Below, one piece after another: positions 29,204 through 38,326 of a stretch of DNA of 64,000 nucleotides (position 1 is its first letter; each line of letters opens with the position of its first letter). The notes under the pieces are model-generated. The model was given only the letters and a program-made list of their open reading frames with translations, searched no databases and was not told the DNA's origin. The position numbers were made by a program, and so were the translations under genes. The DNA is from Roseateles oligotrophus. Lineage in GTDB: Bacteria; Pseudomonadota; Gammaproteobacteria; Burkholderiales; Burkholderiaceae_C. The DNA lies in contig NZ_JAJIRN010000007.1 of the NCBI RefSeq assembly GCF_025717515.1, forward strand, positions 310,001-374,000. The letters run 5' to 3'.

Positions 29204-32200
29204 TCAGGTCCCGGTGGTGGTGGCCTTGAGGTTCAAGGCGGCTGGCAGCAAGGCGGTGAATTCAATCGTGAAGATCGCTGCCGGCCCGGCGCCCACCGCC
29301 AGCACGCCGCCCATTTGCTTGCTTAGGTCGGTCACCAGTTGCAGGCCCAGCGAGTTTTCCTGGCGCTTGGAAAAATCGGTCGGCAAGCCCACGCCGGTGT
29401 CGCTGACCTGCAGGCGCCAACGCCCCGGCTCGGCCAATGGGCTCAAGGCCAGGTAGATCTCGCCGCTACGGCCGTCCGGGAAGCCATGCTTGAGGCAGTT
29501 GGAAAGCAGCTCGGTCAGCAAGAGGCCGCAAGGCGTGGCCTGATCAAGCCCGACCTGCACCGAGCCCAGTTCCAGACGCAGCTGCACCGCGCCCGTGCGC
29601 GTCTGCAGCGTGCGGACCAACTGCGTCGCCAACTGACCCAGATAAGCGCCCAGATCCAGGGCCGCAAAGGTGCCGCTGCGGTAAATGGATTCATGCAGCA
29701 AGGCCATCGCGCGGATGCGCTCCTGCATTTCCCGCAAGACGGTTTTGGTGCCGCCATGCTCGTTGCGCGCCGTTTCCAGGCGCAGCAGGCTGGTGATCAC
29801 TTGCAGATTGTTCTTGACCCGGTGGTGTACCTCGTTCAAGAGCGCGGTCTTCTCTTGCAGCAAGGCCTGTTGCGCCGCCTCGGCCCGCTTGCGTTGGCTG
29901 ATGTCCTGAATCTGCGACACCAGATGCAAAGGCGCCCCTCGCGCGTCGCGCACCACCGACACATTCAGCTGTGTCCACACCAATCGGCCGTCTTTGTGAA
30001 CGTAGCGCTTCTCCATCTGGAAGGCATTGCTGCGGCCCGCGATCAGGTCGTCAACCTGGCGCAGATCTTCGGCGAGATCATCCGCGTGGGTGATGGACTG
30101 AAAGCCGGTGACCAGTAGCTCCGGCTCGCTCCAGCCCAGCATGTTGCAGAAGGCCGGGTTGACACGCAAAAATTCACCGCTCAGCGCCACCAAGGCCATG
30201 CCAATCGGCGAGGCGCCGAAAGCCTGCTCGAGTTGCGCGTCGGCCAGTTGCCGGGCGGACTCGATCTGCTTGCGCGCCGTGATGTCTTGAATCGTACCGT
30301 GCAGTTTGACGGTTTTGCCATTTTCTATGACGGCGGAGCCTTGCACCCTCACCCAGATGTGCCGCCCTTTGGCGGTGATGAAGGGGGACTCCAGGTCGTA
30401 GTCGGTGCCATGCTCGATGGCCGCGGAAACCGCAGCCAACACGCGCGGCCAAGCCTCGGGCGGGTAGTACTCAGGGGCTTGAGACAACAGCGGCTCATAG
30501 GGGAGATTGACCTCATGAATCTTGGCGGTTTCCTTGGAATACGTGATCCTCGTGGTGGTCAGATCCAACTCCCAGCCCCCCACCTTGGCCATCGTGCCGG
30601 TGCGCTCCAGCATGTCGCTGCTGCGGCTCAAGGCATTTTGCGCTTCCACCATCTCGGTGCAATTGACCAAGGAGATCACCGCGCCCTCCACCTCTTCCTC
30701 CACCGTGCGATAAGGCAGGATGCGCAGAGTGAACCATTGCCCTTGCTCGGTCTGCACCAGCAGCAGTTTGGGCAATAGCGTTTTCAGCACCGCCTGCAGG
30801 TCCGCCTCCAGCTTGTTGTAGCCGACCAGATTGGTGCTTAGGTTGGTGATCGGCCGGCCGAGGTCGGCGTCGCGCAGATTGATGATGTCGCGCATCGCCG
30901 GCGTGAAACGCAGGATGCGCAATTGCCGGTCCACGAAGAGCGTGCCAATGCCGCTGCCGCCGAGCAGATTGTTCATATCGTTATTGGCGCGCGACAGCCC
31001 GGCCACCTTGCTCTGCAGCTCGGTGTTGACGGTGGTCAGCTCCTCATTGACCGACTGCAGCTCCTCGTTGGATGACTGCATCTCCTCGGTGGTGGACTGC
31101 AGGTCTTCGGCGTAATTGCTCAGCATGTCGTGGGTGCTTTGCAGATACTCCTCTTTGGCCTCCAGCTCCTGCGTCAGCGCATTGATGCGAGCCAGTGCGG
31201 CGCCGCTGAAGGTGTGCCCCGCTGCCTCGCCCGGTTGCAGATTCGGATCGCCCGCGGCCATGGTTTCGACCGGCCCGTCTTCCAGCAAGATCAGAAACAA
31301 GGGCGTGTCGAGCGCCTGATTGGGCGCGCCGGCAACCGGGTGGATGCTCAGCTTGACGGGGCTTTGCTTGCCCTTGTGGCTGACGCTCAGTTTGGCGGCG
31401 TGTACCGGCTTTTGCGTCGCCACGGCCTCGTGCAATGCCAGGCGCAGGCCGGCGCTGAGGCCTTCGCGCGCCATCTTGAAAACATTCTGAACCCCGACCT
31501 CGCCGGGGCTGGGCTCCAGAAAGTCGCCGCAGCGGCCATGCAAGTACAGCATGTCGCCCCTGGCGTTGACCAGGATGCTGGCGGGCACCACCTGGCGCAG
31601 CAAGGTCTGCTCGGTCAATTCGCGCAGCGGGTGGCGCGGCCTTGCGCGGAACTCCTGTAGCGCCGGGCGCGAGGGCAGGGCCCGGCTCGGCAGCGGAATC
31701 GGCAGAGGGGACAGCGGAGCCAGAAAGCGGCTCAGGCTGCGGCGCTGCAGGCCGTGCAGATCCTCCTTGGCTCGATAGACCTTCTCCTTGGTGTCGAAGG
31801 CCGCAAACAAGGCGTCAAACTCGCCCACCCCTTCGGAGCTGCCCAGCAGCAACCAGCCCCCCGGCTTCAAGGCGTAATGGAATAGCGGGATCAGTTTTTT
31901 TTGCAGGTCCGCGCCCAGGTAGATCAGCAGGTTGCGGCAGCTCAGCAGGTCAAGGCGGGAGAAGGGCGGGTCCTGGGTCACATCATGTTCGGAAAACACC
32001 AGCAGCTCGCGCAGCTCCTTGTTGACGCGGTAACTGTTGCCGTCGGGCTCGGGCGTGAAGAAGCGCTTCAGGCGCTCGGGCGACAGATCGGCGGCAATGC
32101 TGGCCGGGTAGATGCCGGCGCGTGCGGTGGCGATGGCCCGGCTGTCGGCGTCGGTGGCAAACAGTTGCAGCGTGTAGTCCTGCGCCAAGGTCTGCATATG

Positions 32201-33223
32201 CTCGACCAACAAGATGGCCAAGGAGTAGGCCTCCTCTCCGGTGGAGCAGGCGGCCGACCAGACCCGAATGACGTCGCCGGCCTGCCGGCCTTCGAACAGC
32301 TGCGGTATCACCTGCTGTTCCAGCACCCGAAAGGCCTGCTCATCGCGAAAAAACTGGGTCACGCCGATCAAGAGGTCGCGAAACAGCGCATCGAGCTCGG
32401 TCGGGTTCGGCTGCAAGTGTTTCAGGTATTGCTCCAGCGTATCGATCTGCAGCACCGCCATGCGGCGCTCGATGCGGCGCAGCACCGTGTTCGGTTTGTA
32501 CTGTGAAAAATCGTAGCCGCTGCGCGCGCGCAACAACACGAAGAGGCTCGTCATCAGGGCCGGGCTATGGGCTGACCCCGCTTGTGCCCCAAGTTCCACT
32601 TGCGTCGGTTCAAGGCTCGGCAGGCGGGCAACATAATCCAGCAAATGCGCGGGCATGTCGGCGGGCGGCGTTGCGAGGTCCACCAGGCCGGTGGCCATTG
32701 CGCTGCTGGGCATGCCGTCGAACTCGCAACTGGCGGCGGTCTGCGCCAGCACCAAGCCGCCGCAGGCCTTGACGGCGTGCAAGCCTTGGCTGCCGTCGCA
32801 GCCATTGCCCGAGAGCACGACGGCGATCGCGCGCTCGCCCTGATCCTGGGCCAGCGAGCGAAAGAACAAGTCGATCGGCATTGACTGCCCATGTGGCAGG
32901 CCGACTTCGCTCAAATGCAGCTGACCGTTCAGCAGCGCGATCGCGTGGCCGGGCGGGCAGGTATAGACGCAGCCGCCGCTCACGGCCATGCCGTCCGCCG
33001 CCTCGAACACCGGCATGCGGGTGCAGCGCCCGATCAGCTCGGGCAGCAGGCTTTTGTGTTCCGTCGCGAGGTGCTGCACCAGCACAAAGGCGATCTGGTC
33101 GGCGCCCTTGGCCTCGGCGGGCATGGCGGAAAAGAAGGCTTGAAAGGCCGCCAAGCCGCCCGCCGAGGCGCCCAGGCCGACCACGACGGGGCTCATTTCG
33201 GTGGCGGGCGATGTTTGCTGCAC
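29204..33223 (-). CDS. CheB-CheR-PAS-HisKA_2 hybrid signalling protein
   Basis: About 1339 residues from a GTG at 33223 with AAGGAAG at good spacing; ATG 33196 is the alternative. Order: a CheB methylesterase domain without receiver (catalytic Ser in GLGASAGG, His in VLVQHL, Asp in LSGNGCDG); a CheR methyltransferase (GVTQFFRD, SAACSTGEEAYSLA); a long coiled coil (LESTHDML-like region with repeated SxNEELxSxNEEL); a PAS_10-like domain; two or three PAS domains; and a HisKA_2/HATPase kinase (EVHHRVKNNLQVITSLLRLE). It has no membrane segment. Its kinase end closely resembles the end of the convergent kinase at 26.3-29.2 kb. The start lies 121 bases from the last permease gene on the same strand. 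Confidence 0.9.
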   Translation of the reverse strand: MQQTSPATEMSPVVVGLGASAGGLAAFQAFFSAMPAEAKGADQIAFVLVQHLATEHKSLLPELIGRCTRMPVFEAADGMAVSGGCVYTCPPGHAIALLNGQLHLSEVGLPHGQSMPIDLFFRSLAQDQGERAIAVVLSGNGCDGSQGLHAVKACGGLVLAQTAASCEFDGMPSSAMATGLVDLATPPADMPAHLLDYVARLPSLEPTQVELGAQAGSAHSPALMTSLFVLLRARSGYDFSQYKPNTVLRRIERRMAVLQIDTLEQYLKHLQPNPTELDALFRDLLIGVTQFFRDEQAFRVLEQQVIPQLFEGRQAGDVIRVWSAACSTGEEAYSLAILLVEHMQTLAQDYTLQLFATDADSRAIATARAGIYPASIAADLSPERLKRFFTPEPDGNSYRVNKELRELLVFSEHDVTQDPPFSRLDLLSCRNLLIYLGADLQKKLIPLFHYALKPGGWLLLGSSEGVGEFDALFAAFDTKEKVYRAKEDLHGLQRRSLSRFLAPLSPLPIPLPSRALPSRPALQEFRARPRHPLRELTEQTLLRQVVPASILVNARGDMLYLHGRCGDFLEPSPGEVGVQNVFKMAREGLSAGLRLALHEAVATQKPVHAAKLSVSHKGKQSPVKLSIHPVAGAPNQALDTPLFLILLEDGPVETMAAGDPNLQPGEAAGHTFSGAALARINALTQELEAKEEYLQSTHDMLSNYAEDLQSTTEEMQSSNEELQSVNEELTTVNTELQSKVAGLSRANNDMNNLLGGSGIGTLFVDRQLRILRFTPAMRDIINLRDADLGRPITNLSTNLVGYNKLEADLQAVLKTLLPKLLLVQTEQGQWFTLRILPYRTVEEEVEGAVISLVNCTEMVEAQNALSRSSDMLERTGTMAKVGGWELDLTTTRITYSKETAKIHEVNLPYEPLLSQAPEYYPPEAWPRVLAAVSAAIEHGTDYDLESPFITAKGRHIWVRVQGSAVIENGKTVKLHGTIQDITARKQIESARQLADAQLEQAFGASPIGMALVALSGEFLRVNPAFCNMLGWSEPELLVTGFQSITHADDLAEDLRQVDDLIAGRSNAFQMEKRYVHKDGRLVWTQLNVSVVRDARGAPLHLVSQIQDISQRKRAEAAQQALLQEKTALLNEVHHRVKNNLQVITSLLRLETARNEHGGTKTVLREMQERIRAMALLHESIYRSGTFAALDLGAYLGQLATQLVRTLQTRTGAVQLRLELGSVQVGLDQATPCGLLLTELLSNCLKHGFPDGRSGEIYLALSPLAEPGRWRLQVSDTGVGLPTDFSKRQENSLGLQLVTDLSKQMGGVLAVGAGPAAIFTIEFTALLPAALNLKATTTGT

Positions 33224-33344
33224 GAGCTTCCTTTTCAGCGACCCTGGCCTGATGCCGCCGCAGAGTTCTTGACTGCAGGCATGGTACGCGAAAAGCCGAC
33301 CCGCTAGCCGCAGGGAGTCGGCGCTAGGTATTCCGGCGGGGCAC

Positions 33345-35759
33345 TCAATCGCGCAGCGCCAAGATCGGCCGCATCGCCAGTGCCGCCAGGCCATGGCGCA
33401 GGCTGGCCAGTGCGGTCACCAGCAGCAATCCACCGAAGGCGATGGCGAGCGGCCAGGCGCCGCTGCGCGCGCGGTCGGCAAACTGCGCCAGGTATTGCTC
33501 ACCCAGCCACCAGGCCAGTGGCAGCGCCAGCAGCGCCGCGCAGGCGAGCAAGGTAGCGAATTCGCGCAGCAAGCTTCTCATGGCCTGCAGGCCGGAGGCA
33601 CCGTGCAACTTGCGCATCACCATCTCCTTGGCATGGCGCCGCACCAGATAGGCCGCCAGCGCATAGACGCCGAAGCCGGCCAGCGCGAGCGTCAGCAGGC
33701 CGCAGGCGCTGACCAGCTGGGCGATGCGCAGATCGGTCTGGTAGGCGGCCAGCAAGGTCTGCTCGGCCGGCTCCACCGCAAAGGGCTCGCCCGCAAAGAA
33801 ACGCTTCCATAAGGGTTCCAGCCATTGCTCGGCCCCTAGGGTCTGGCTGCCCGGCCGCAAGCGCAGATTGAGCACCCAAAAGCCCCGCCCGCCGCTCAAG
33901 GCCTGGGCGCTGGTCTGCAGCAAAAACGCATGCGGGCGCGCCGCCTGGCGGGTGCTCTCCAGCATCTGTTTGGGCACGACGGCGACGACTCGCCAGGAGG
34001 TTTGGGTCTGGTTCAGACCCGTCATCACAAAGTTGAGGGTCTGGCCCAGCGCCAGTTCCGGCCTGGCCCAGCCCAAGGCCCGCGTGGCCGGCTCGTCGAG
34101 CACCAGACCACCTTGGCTGACACCGTCTATCTGGCCCTCCAGCACCGGGATTTTGTAGAGCCCGAAGAAGTCGGCGTCGACATTGCTGATGCGCAGTTCG
34201 ATCTCGCGCTCGTGATGGGTGAACTTGGCGTTACGGTCCATGAAGACATTGCCGGGCACGCTCTCGCTCCAGCCCAGCGCCTCGACTTCGGGTCGCTGGC
34301 GCAGCGCTTGATGCAGATCCTCGGCCTGCTGCGCGGTGGCGCCGGCGGGCATACGCAGCGTCAGCACGCCGGCGGGCTGAAAGCCTAAATCGCGGGCCAG
34401 CACATGGCGATTCTGAGCGCCAAGCAGCAAGGCCAAGCTCGTGGCCAATAGCGCGATGCCGAACTGCAGCGTCGTCAACACGCGGCGCAGCCAGCGGCCG
34501 CCTTCGCCTTCGCTGGTCTGCCGGCCTTGCAGCGCCGGGGCGGCCTGCATGCGCCACGCCAGCCAGGCGGGGTAGAGGCAGACCAGCATTGCCAGCAAGG
34601 CACAGGCCAGGCCCAGGCCGGCCAAGGGCAGCGGCTGCAGCAAGCTGTCGGGCAAGGGAACCTGTAGCGCGTCGGCCACCCAAGGCAGCAGCAACCAGGC
34701 CAGCAGCAGGCCAACGCCGGCCGCCAAGGCGATGCTCAGCTGCGCCTCGACGGCGAACTGCAAGAGCAGGCGTGCCGGGCCGATGCCCAGCGCCTTGCGC
34801 ACCGCGATCTCGCGCTGCCGCTGCAAGGTGCGCACGCTGCTGAGGTTGACGGTGTTCAGCAGCGCCAGGCCGAGCAGCAAGGCGGCCACCGCAGCCAGCG
34901 CGAGCAGCACCGTCAGGCGCTGGCGGCCGGCGCTTCCTTCGAAGGGCATTTGCGTGACCGGCAGCGCGCGCATGAAGGCGGCCTTGCGCCCGCCGGCGGT
35001 CCAGTCGGCGGGCAATTGCTGCATCACCGGGCTGCGGTCGAGCAGGCTTTGCGCCAACGCGCCCAATTGCGCCGCGCTGGCGCCATGCGCGAGGCGGCCG
35101 AAGACTTGGCCATTGATCTGGAACCAGGCGCTGCGGGTTTCGTCGTCAATACCCGCCGCCGGCGAGTCGAAGCTGACGAAAGCCTCGGCGCGCAGCAGGC
35201 TCAGCGAGCTGGGTTGCGGCAGGATCGCGGCCACGGTGAGCCGGTGCGCGCCGACATCGAGCACGCGGCCCAGCGCCGTATCGCTGCCGAACAGCCGCCG
35301 AGCCAAGGGCTCGGTCAGCGCGATGCTGTCGGGCCGGCTCAGCGCGTCTTTCAAGTTGCCTTGCAGCGGGCGCAGATTGAACAGCTCCACCAGGCTGGCG
35401 TCGGCGGCCGTCACTTGGGCACGCAGCTGGCGCTCACCCTGGCGCAGCGTCAGCCTGTCGTCGGCGATGCGGGTGAGCAAACCGACCGGCGCCTGTGCTT
35501 CTTGCAGCGCCTGCTTGAAGACAAAGGGCGCGCCCAGAAACCAATCTTCTTGCCGGCCCGGCATATTGCCGTGGAAGTCGATCAGCACGATGCGCTCGGG
35601 CTCTTGCAGCGCCGGGTCGGGGCTGAGCCGCTCGCCCAAGAGCACGGCCAGCAAATAACAGCTCGCCAGCGCCAAGGCTAGGCCCAGAATCAACACCGCC
35701 GTGTTCAAGGGGTCGGCCCGTAATTGGCGCGCGGCGACGCGCAGGTCAAGCAGTCTCAT
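33345..35759 (-). CDS. FtsX/MacB-like ABC transporter permease, second copy
   Basis: An 804-residue inner-membrane permease with two repeats of a MacB-type periplasmic domain plus FtsX membrane units (helices near residues 20-40, 285-310, 335-365, 385-405, 430-450, 690-715, 735-760 and 770-790). It begins MRLLDLRVAARQLRADPLNTAVLILGLAL and ends RPILALRD, the same end as the neighbouring permease, so the pair arose by duplication. It is the last gene of the exporter operon, after a MITE-like element. It is expected to form a heterodimer with the upstream permease and work with the ATPase and the adaptor to move substrate from the periplasm outward. The substrate is unknown. Confidence 0.9.
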   Translation of the reverse strand: MRLLDLRVAARQLRADPLNTAVLILGLALALASCYLLAVLLGERLSPDPALQEPERIVLIDFHGNMPGRQEDWFLGAPFVFKQALQEAQAPVGLLTRIADDRLTLRQGERQLRAQVTAADASLVELFNLRPLQGNLKDALSRPDSIALTEPLARRLFGSDTALGRVLDVGAHRLTVAAILPQPSSLSLLRAEAFVSFDSPAAGIDDETRSAWFQINGQVFGRLAHGASAAQLGALAQSLLDRSPVMQQLPADWTAGGRKAAFMRALPVTQMPFEGSAGRQRLTVLLALAAVAALLLGLALLNTVNLSSVRTLQRQREIAVRKALGIGPARLLLQFAVEAQLSIALAAGVGLLLAWLLLPWVADALQVPLPDSLLQPLPLAGLGLACALLAMLVCLYPAWLAWRMQAAPALQGRQTSEGEGGRWLRRVLTTLQFGIALLATSLALLLGAQNRHVLARDLGFQPAGVLTLRMPAGATAQQAEDLHQALRQRPEVEALGWSESVPGNVFMDRNAKFTHHEREIELRISNVDADFFGLYKIPVLEGQIDGVSQGGLVLDEPATRALGWARPELALGQTLNFVMTGLNQTQTSWRVVAVVPKQMLESTRQAARPHAFLLQTSAQALSGGRGFWVLNLRLRPGSQTLGAEQWLEPLWKRFFAGEPFAVEPAEQTLLAAYQTDLRIAQLVSACGLLTLALAGFGVYALAAYLVRRHAKEMVMRKLHGASGLQAMRSLLREFATLLACAALLALPLAWWLGEQYLAQFADRARSGAWPLAIAFGGLLLVTALASLRHGLAALAMRPILALRD

Positions 35760-35779
35760 CGGGGCCGGCTCCTTTGCTT

Positions 35780-35922
35780 AGAGGGTGGGAAATTTTGTAG
35801 CGAGCGGCCGTCAGGCTAGGCGGGCGGAGCGCAGGAACCGCAACGTACTTCCTGTACGTGAGGATTCCGAGCACCCGACCAACGACGCATGGCGGTCGCG
35901 CAGTAAAAAGTTCTCACCCTCT
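35780..35922. mobile_element. MITE-like palindromic element between the permease genes
   Basis: A 143-base segment bounded by inverted repeats AGAGGGTGGGAAATTTT (35780-35796) and AAAAGTTCTCACCCTCT (35906-35922), 15 of 17 matching. It contains a nested hairpin: GGAA (35834-35837), ACGTAC/GTACGT (35843-35848 with 35854-35859) and TTCC (35865-35868). It has no open frame of its own, and its right end touches the stop codon of the upstream permease. No second copy was seen in the window. A REP-type or attenuator role is possible. Confidence 0.6.
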
Positions 35923-38315
35923 TAGTCGCGTAATGCCAAGATTGGCCGCATCGCCATCGCCGCCAGACCATGGCGCAGGCCTGCCAGCATCGTCATCAAC
36001 AGTGTGCCCAGCAGCGCTGCCAGCAGCGGCCAGCCGCCCATATCGGCATGCTCGACAAAGCCGCCCAAATACTGCCGACCCGCCCACCAGATCAGCGGCA
36101 GGCTGATCGCCGCGGCGATGCCGAGCAAGGGCGCGAATTCCTTGACCAGCAAGCCGGCGATATGGCGGTGGTCGGCACCGTGCAGTTTGCGCATCACGAT
36201 TTCCAGCGCGGCGCGGCGCACCGTGTATGCGGCCAGCGCGTAGACGCCGAAGCCGGCCAGCAGCAAAGCGATCAGGCTGGTGGCGGCGATCAGCATGCCG
36301 ATATTGCGGTCGAGCCGGTAGCGCTGTGCCAGTTGCTCCTCGACGCCCCTCATCTCCACCACGGTGTCGGGCAAGTAACGTGGCCAGACCTCGCTGACGG
36401 CGGCGCGCAGCGCGGCCATGTCTGTGCCCTTCAAGGTCAGCACATTGCGGACCTTTTTGGACAGGCGGAAGACCTGCGGCTGGGCGATATTGCGCGCCGA
36501 TTCTTGTTTGATCGCGCCGACCACGGCCTTCACCCGCCAACCATCGTTGCCCACCTTGAGCTGCGCGCCAATCGCCGCCTGTGGCGAAGCAAAACCCAGC
36601 GCCTTCACTGCGGTCAGGTCAATCGCGAGCGGCCGGTCAACGCCGGGCTCGGTCTTCTCGGGCAGCACAATACCTTCGAGACTGCCCGCCAGTAGCGGGA
36701 TTTGGTAGACCTTGAAGAAGCCCAGATCGAAGCGTCCGGTGCGCACGCCGGCACGGGTTGTGCCGTTGTCCATCGTATCGACCTGGCCGACCGCATTGCG
36801 GCCTGGCACATCCTCGCTCCAGCTCAGGGCCTGTACCGCAGGGTGGCGCTGCAAGGCTTCATAGAGGCCGTCGGTCTGTTCCGGCTTCAGGCCTTCCGGC
36901 AGGTCCAGGGCCAGCAGACCTTGCGTCTTGAAGCCCAGGTCCAGGCGCGCCACATATTCACTCTGCCAGACCACCATCACGGCCGCGCCCGACAAGCACA
37001 GGGCGGCGCTGAATTGCAGCACCGTCATCGCGCGGCGCAGATTGCGCCCGCTCTTGCCTTCGCTTTGTTTGCGACCCTGCAAGGCCGGCGCGCAATGCAC
37101 GCCCAAGGCAACGCGGGCCGGGTAGAGACCGGTCAAGGCGCCCAGCGCCAGGCAGCCCAGAAACAGGCTCAGCAACTGCATCGGCGCGAACAGCTTGGAT
37201 GCGAATTTCACGTCGAGCAGATCGGCCAGGCCGGGGGCCAAAAGCCAGGCCAGCAGCAGACCCATCGCACCGGCCAGCAAGGCGACCAGGCTGGACTCGA
37301 ACACGAATTGCGCGGCGATGCGCGCGGGGCTGGCGCCCAGGCTTTTGAGGATGGCGATCTCGCGCTGGCGGCGCAAGGTGCGCACGCTGCTCAAGTTGAC
37401 ATAGTTGATCGCGGCCAGGGCCAGCATCATCGCGCTCGCGGCGCTCAGCGCGCTGTAAAGCATCAAGCGGGTCGCGCTGTAGGCGCCATCAAACGGCAAT
37501 CGGGTCAGCGCCACGGCGCGTGTGAAGGCCGCCTTGCGACCGCCGGCACGCCATTCCGGCGGCACTTCCAAGGTGCCGGGGCTGCGGTCAAAGATGCTCT
37601 GCATCAACTGGCCCAGCTGCTCGGTGCTGCTGCCATCGGCCATGCGCACAAAGACGCGGCCGGCAATCATGTACCAAGCCTTGTCCATGCCCTGGGCCAT
37701 GATGCCCGAGGCTGGCGACTCGAAACTCGCCAAGGCATCGAATTGCAATTCGCTGTTGGAGGCTTGCACCGGCACGATGGCCGCCACCGTCATTTCCTGA
37801 CCGCTCATGCGCACGCGCTGGCCCAAGGCTTCTTGGCCGGCGCCAAACAGGCGCTCGGCGGCCAGCGTGGTCAGCACCAGCGTGTCGGGTTTTTGCAGTG
37901 CCGCGCTCACATCGCCCTTGAGTGCCTTGAGGCCGAACATCGGCGCCAGATCGGCATCGGCAAACAGCACCGCATTCTTGCTCAGGCGCTCGCCGACGCG
38001 CAGGCTCAGCTCGGCCTCGGCGACCCGCGCCGACTGCGTGATCGGCGCCTTGTTTTCCAGCAAAGCATTGCGAAACACATAGGGCGAGCCCTGGAACCAG
38101 TCATCGTCGCGGCCGGGGATATTGCCTTTGAACTCCATCCTCGCGACCTGCTGCGGCGCCGGCACGGCCGGGTCGGGCAGCCAGCGGTCGTTCAAGAGCA
38201 GGGCGATCAGATAGGTGGCGGCGATGGCGATGGCCAGGCCCAGAATGACCACCAGCGAGTAGGCCGGTTCATTCAGCAGCTGGCGCCAGCTGACGCGCAA
38301 GTCTTTGAGTTTCAT
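35922..38315 (-). CDS. FtsX/MacB-like ABC transporter permease, first copy
   Basis: A 797-residue paralogue of the permease at 33.3-35.8 kb, with the same architecture: MKLKDLRVSWRQLLNEPAYSLVVILGLAIAIAA at the N-terminus, a periplasmic MacB-type domain, FtsX helices around LSSVRTLRRQREIAILKSLGASPARI, a second periplasmic domain, and a final unit ending AMRPILALRD. It starts 11 bases after the ATPase gene stop in the same transcript. Two separate full-length permeases in tandem, in place of a MacB homodimer, suggest a heterodimeric exporter. Confidence 0.9.
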   Translation of the reverse strand: MKLKDLRVSWRQLLNEPAYSLVVILGLAIAIAATYLIALLLNDRWLPDPAVPAPQQVARMEFKGNIPGRDDDWFQGSPYVFRNALLENKAPITQSARVAEAELSLRVGERLSKNAVLFADADLAPMFGLKALKGDVSAALQKPDTLVLTTLAAERLFGAGQEALGQRVRMSGQEMTVAAIVPVQASNSELQFDALASFESPASGIMAQGMDKAWYMIAGRVFVRMADGSSTEQLGQLMQSIFDRSPGTLEVPPEWRAGGRKAAFTRAVALTRLPFDGAYSATRLMLYSALSAASAMMLALAAINYVNLSSVRTLRRQREIAILKSLGASPARIAAQFVFESSLVALLAGAMGLLLAWLLAPGLADLLDVKFASKLFAPMQLLSLFLGCLALGALTGLYPARVALGVHCAPALQGRKQSEGKSGRNLRRAMTVLQFSAALCLSGAAVMVVWQSEYVARLDLGFKTQGLLALDLPEGLKPEQTDGLYEALQRHPAVQALSWSEDVPGRNAVGQVDTMDNGTTRAGVRTGRFDLGFFKVYQIPLLAGSLEGIVLPEKTEPGVDRPLAIDLTAVKALGFASPQAAIGAQLKVGNDGWRVKAVVGAIKQESARNIAQPQVFRLSKKVRNVLTLKGTDMAALRAAVSEVWPRYLPDTVVEMRGVEEQLAQRYRLDRNIGMLIAATSLIALLLAGFGVYALAAYTVRRAALEIVMRKLHGADHRHIAGLLVKEFAPLLGIAAAISLPLIWWAGRQYLGGFVEHADMGGWPLLAALLGTLLMTMLAGLRHGLAAMAMRPILALRD

Positions 38316-38326
38316 GGCGTCAACTT

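Noticed and set aside
34589-35681. Long Arg/Ala-rich plus-strand frames over the permease gene
   Set aside because: Composition and position mark them as out-of-frame shadows of the membrane-protein gene.
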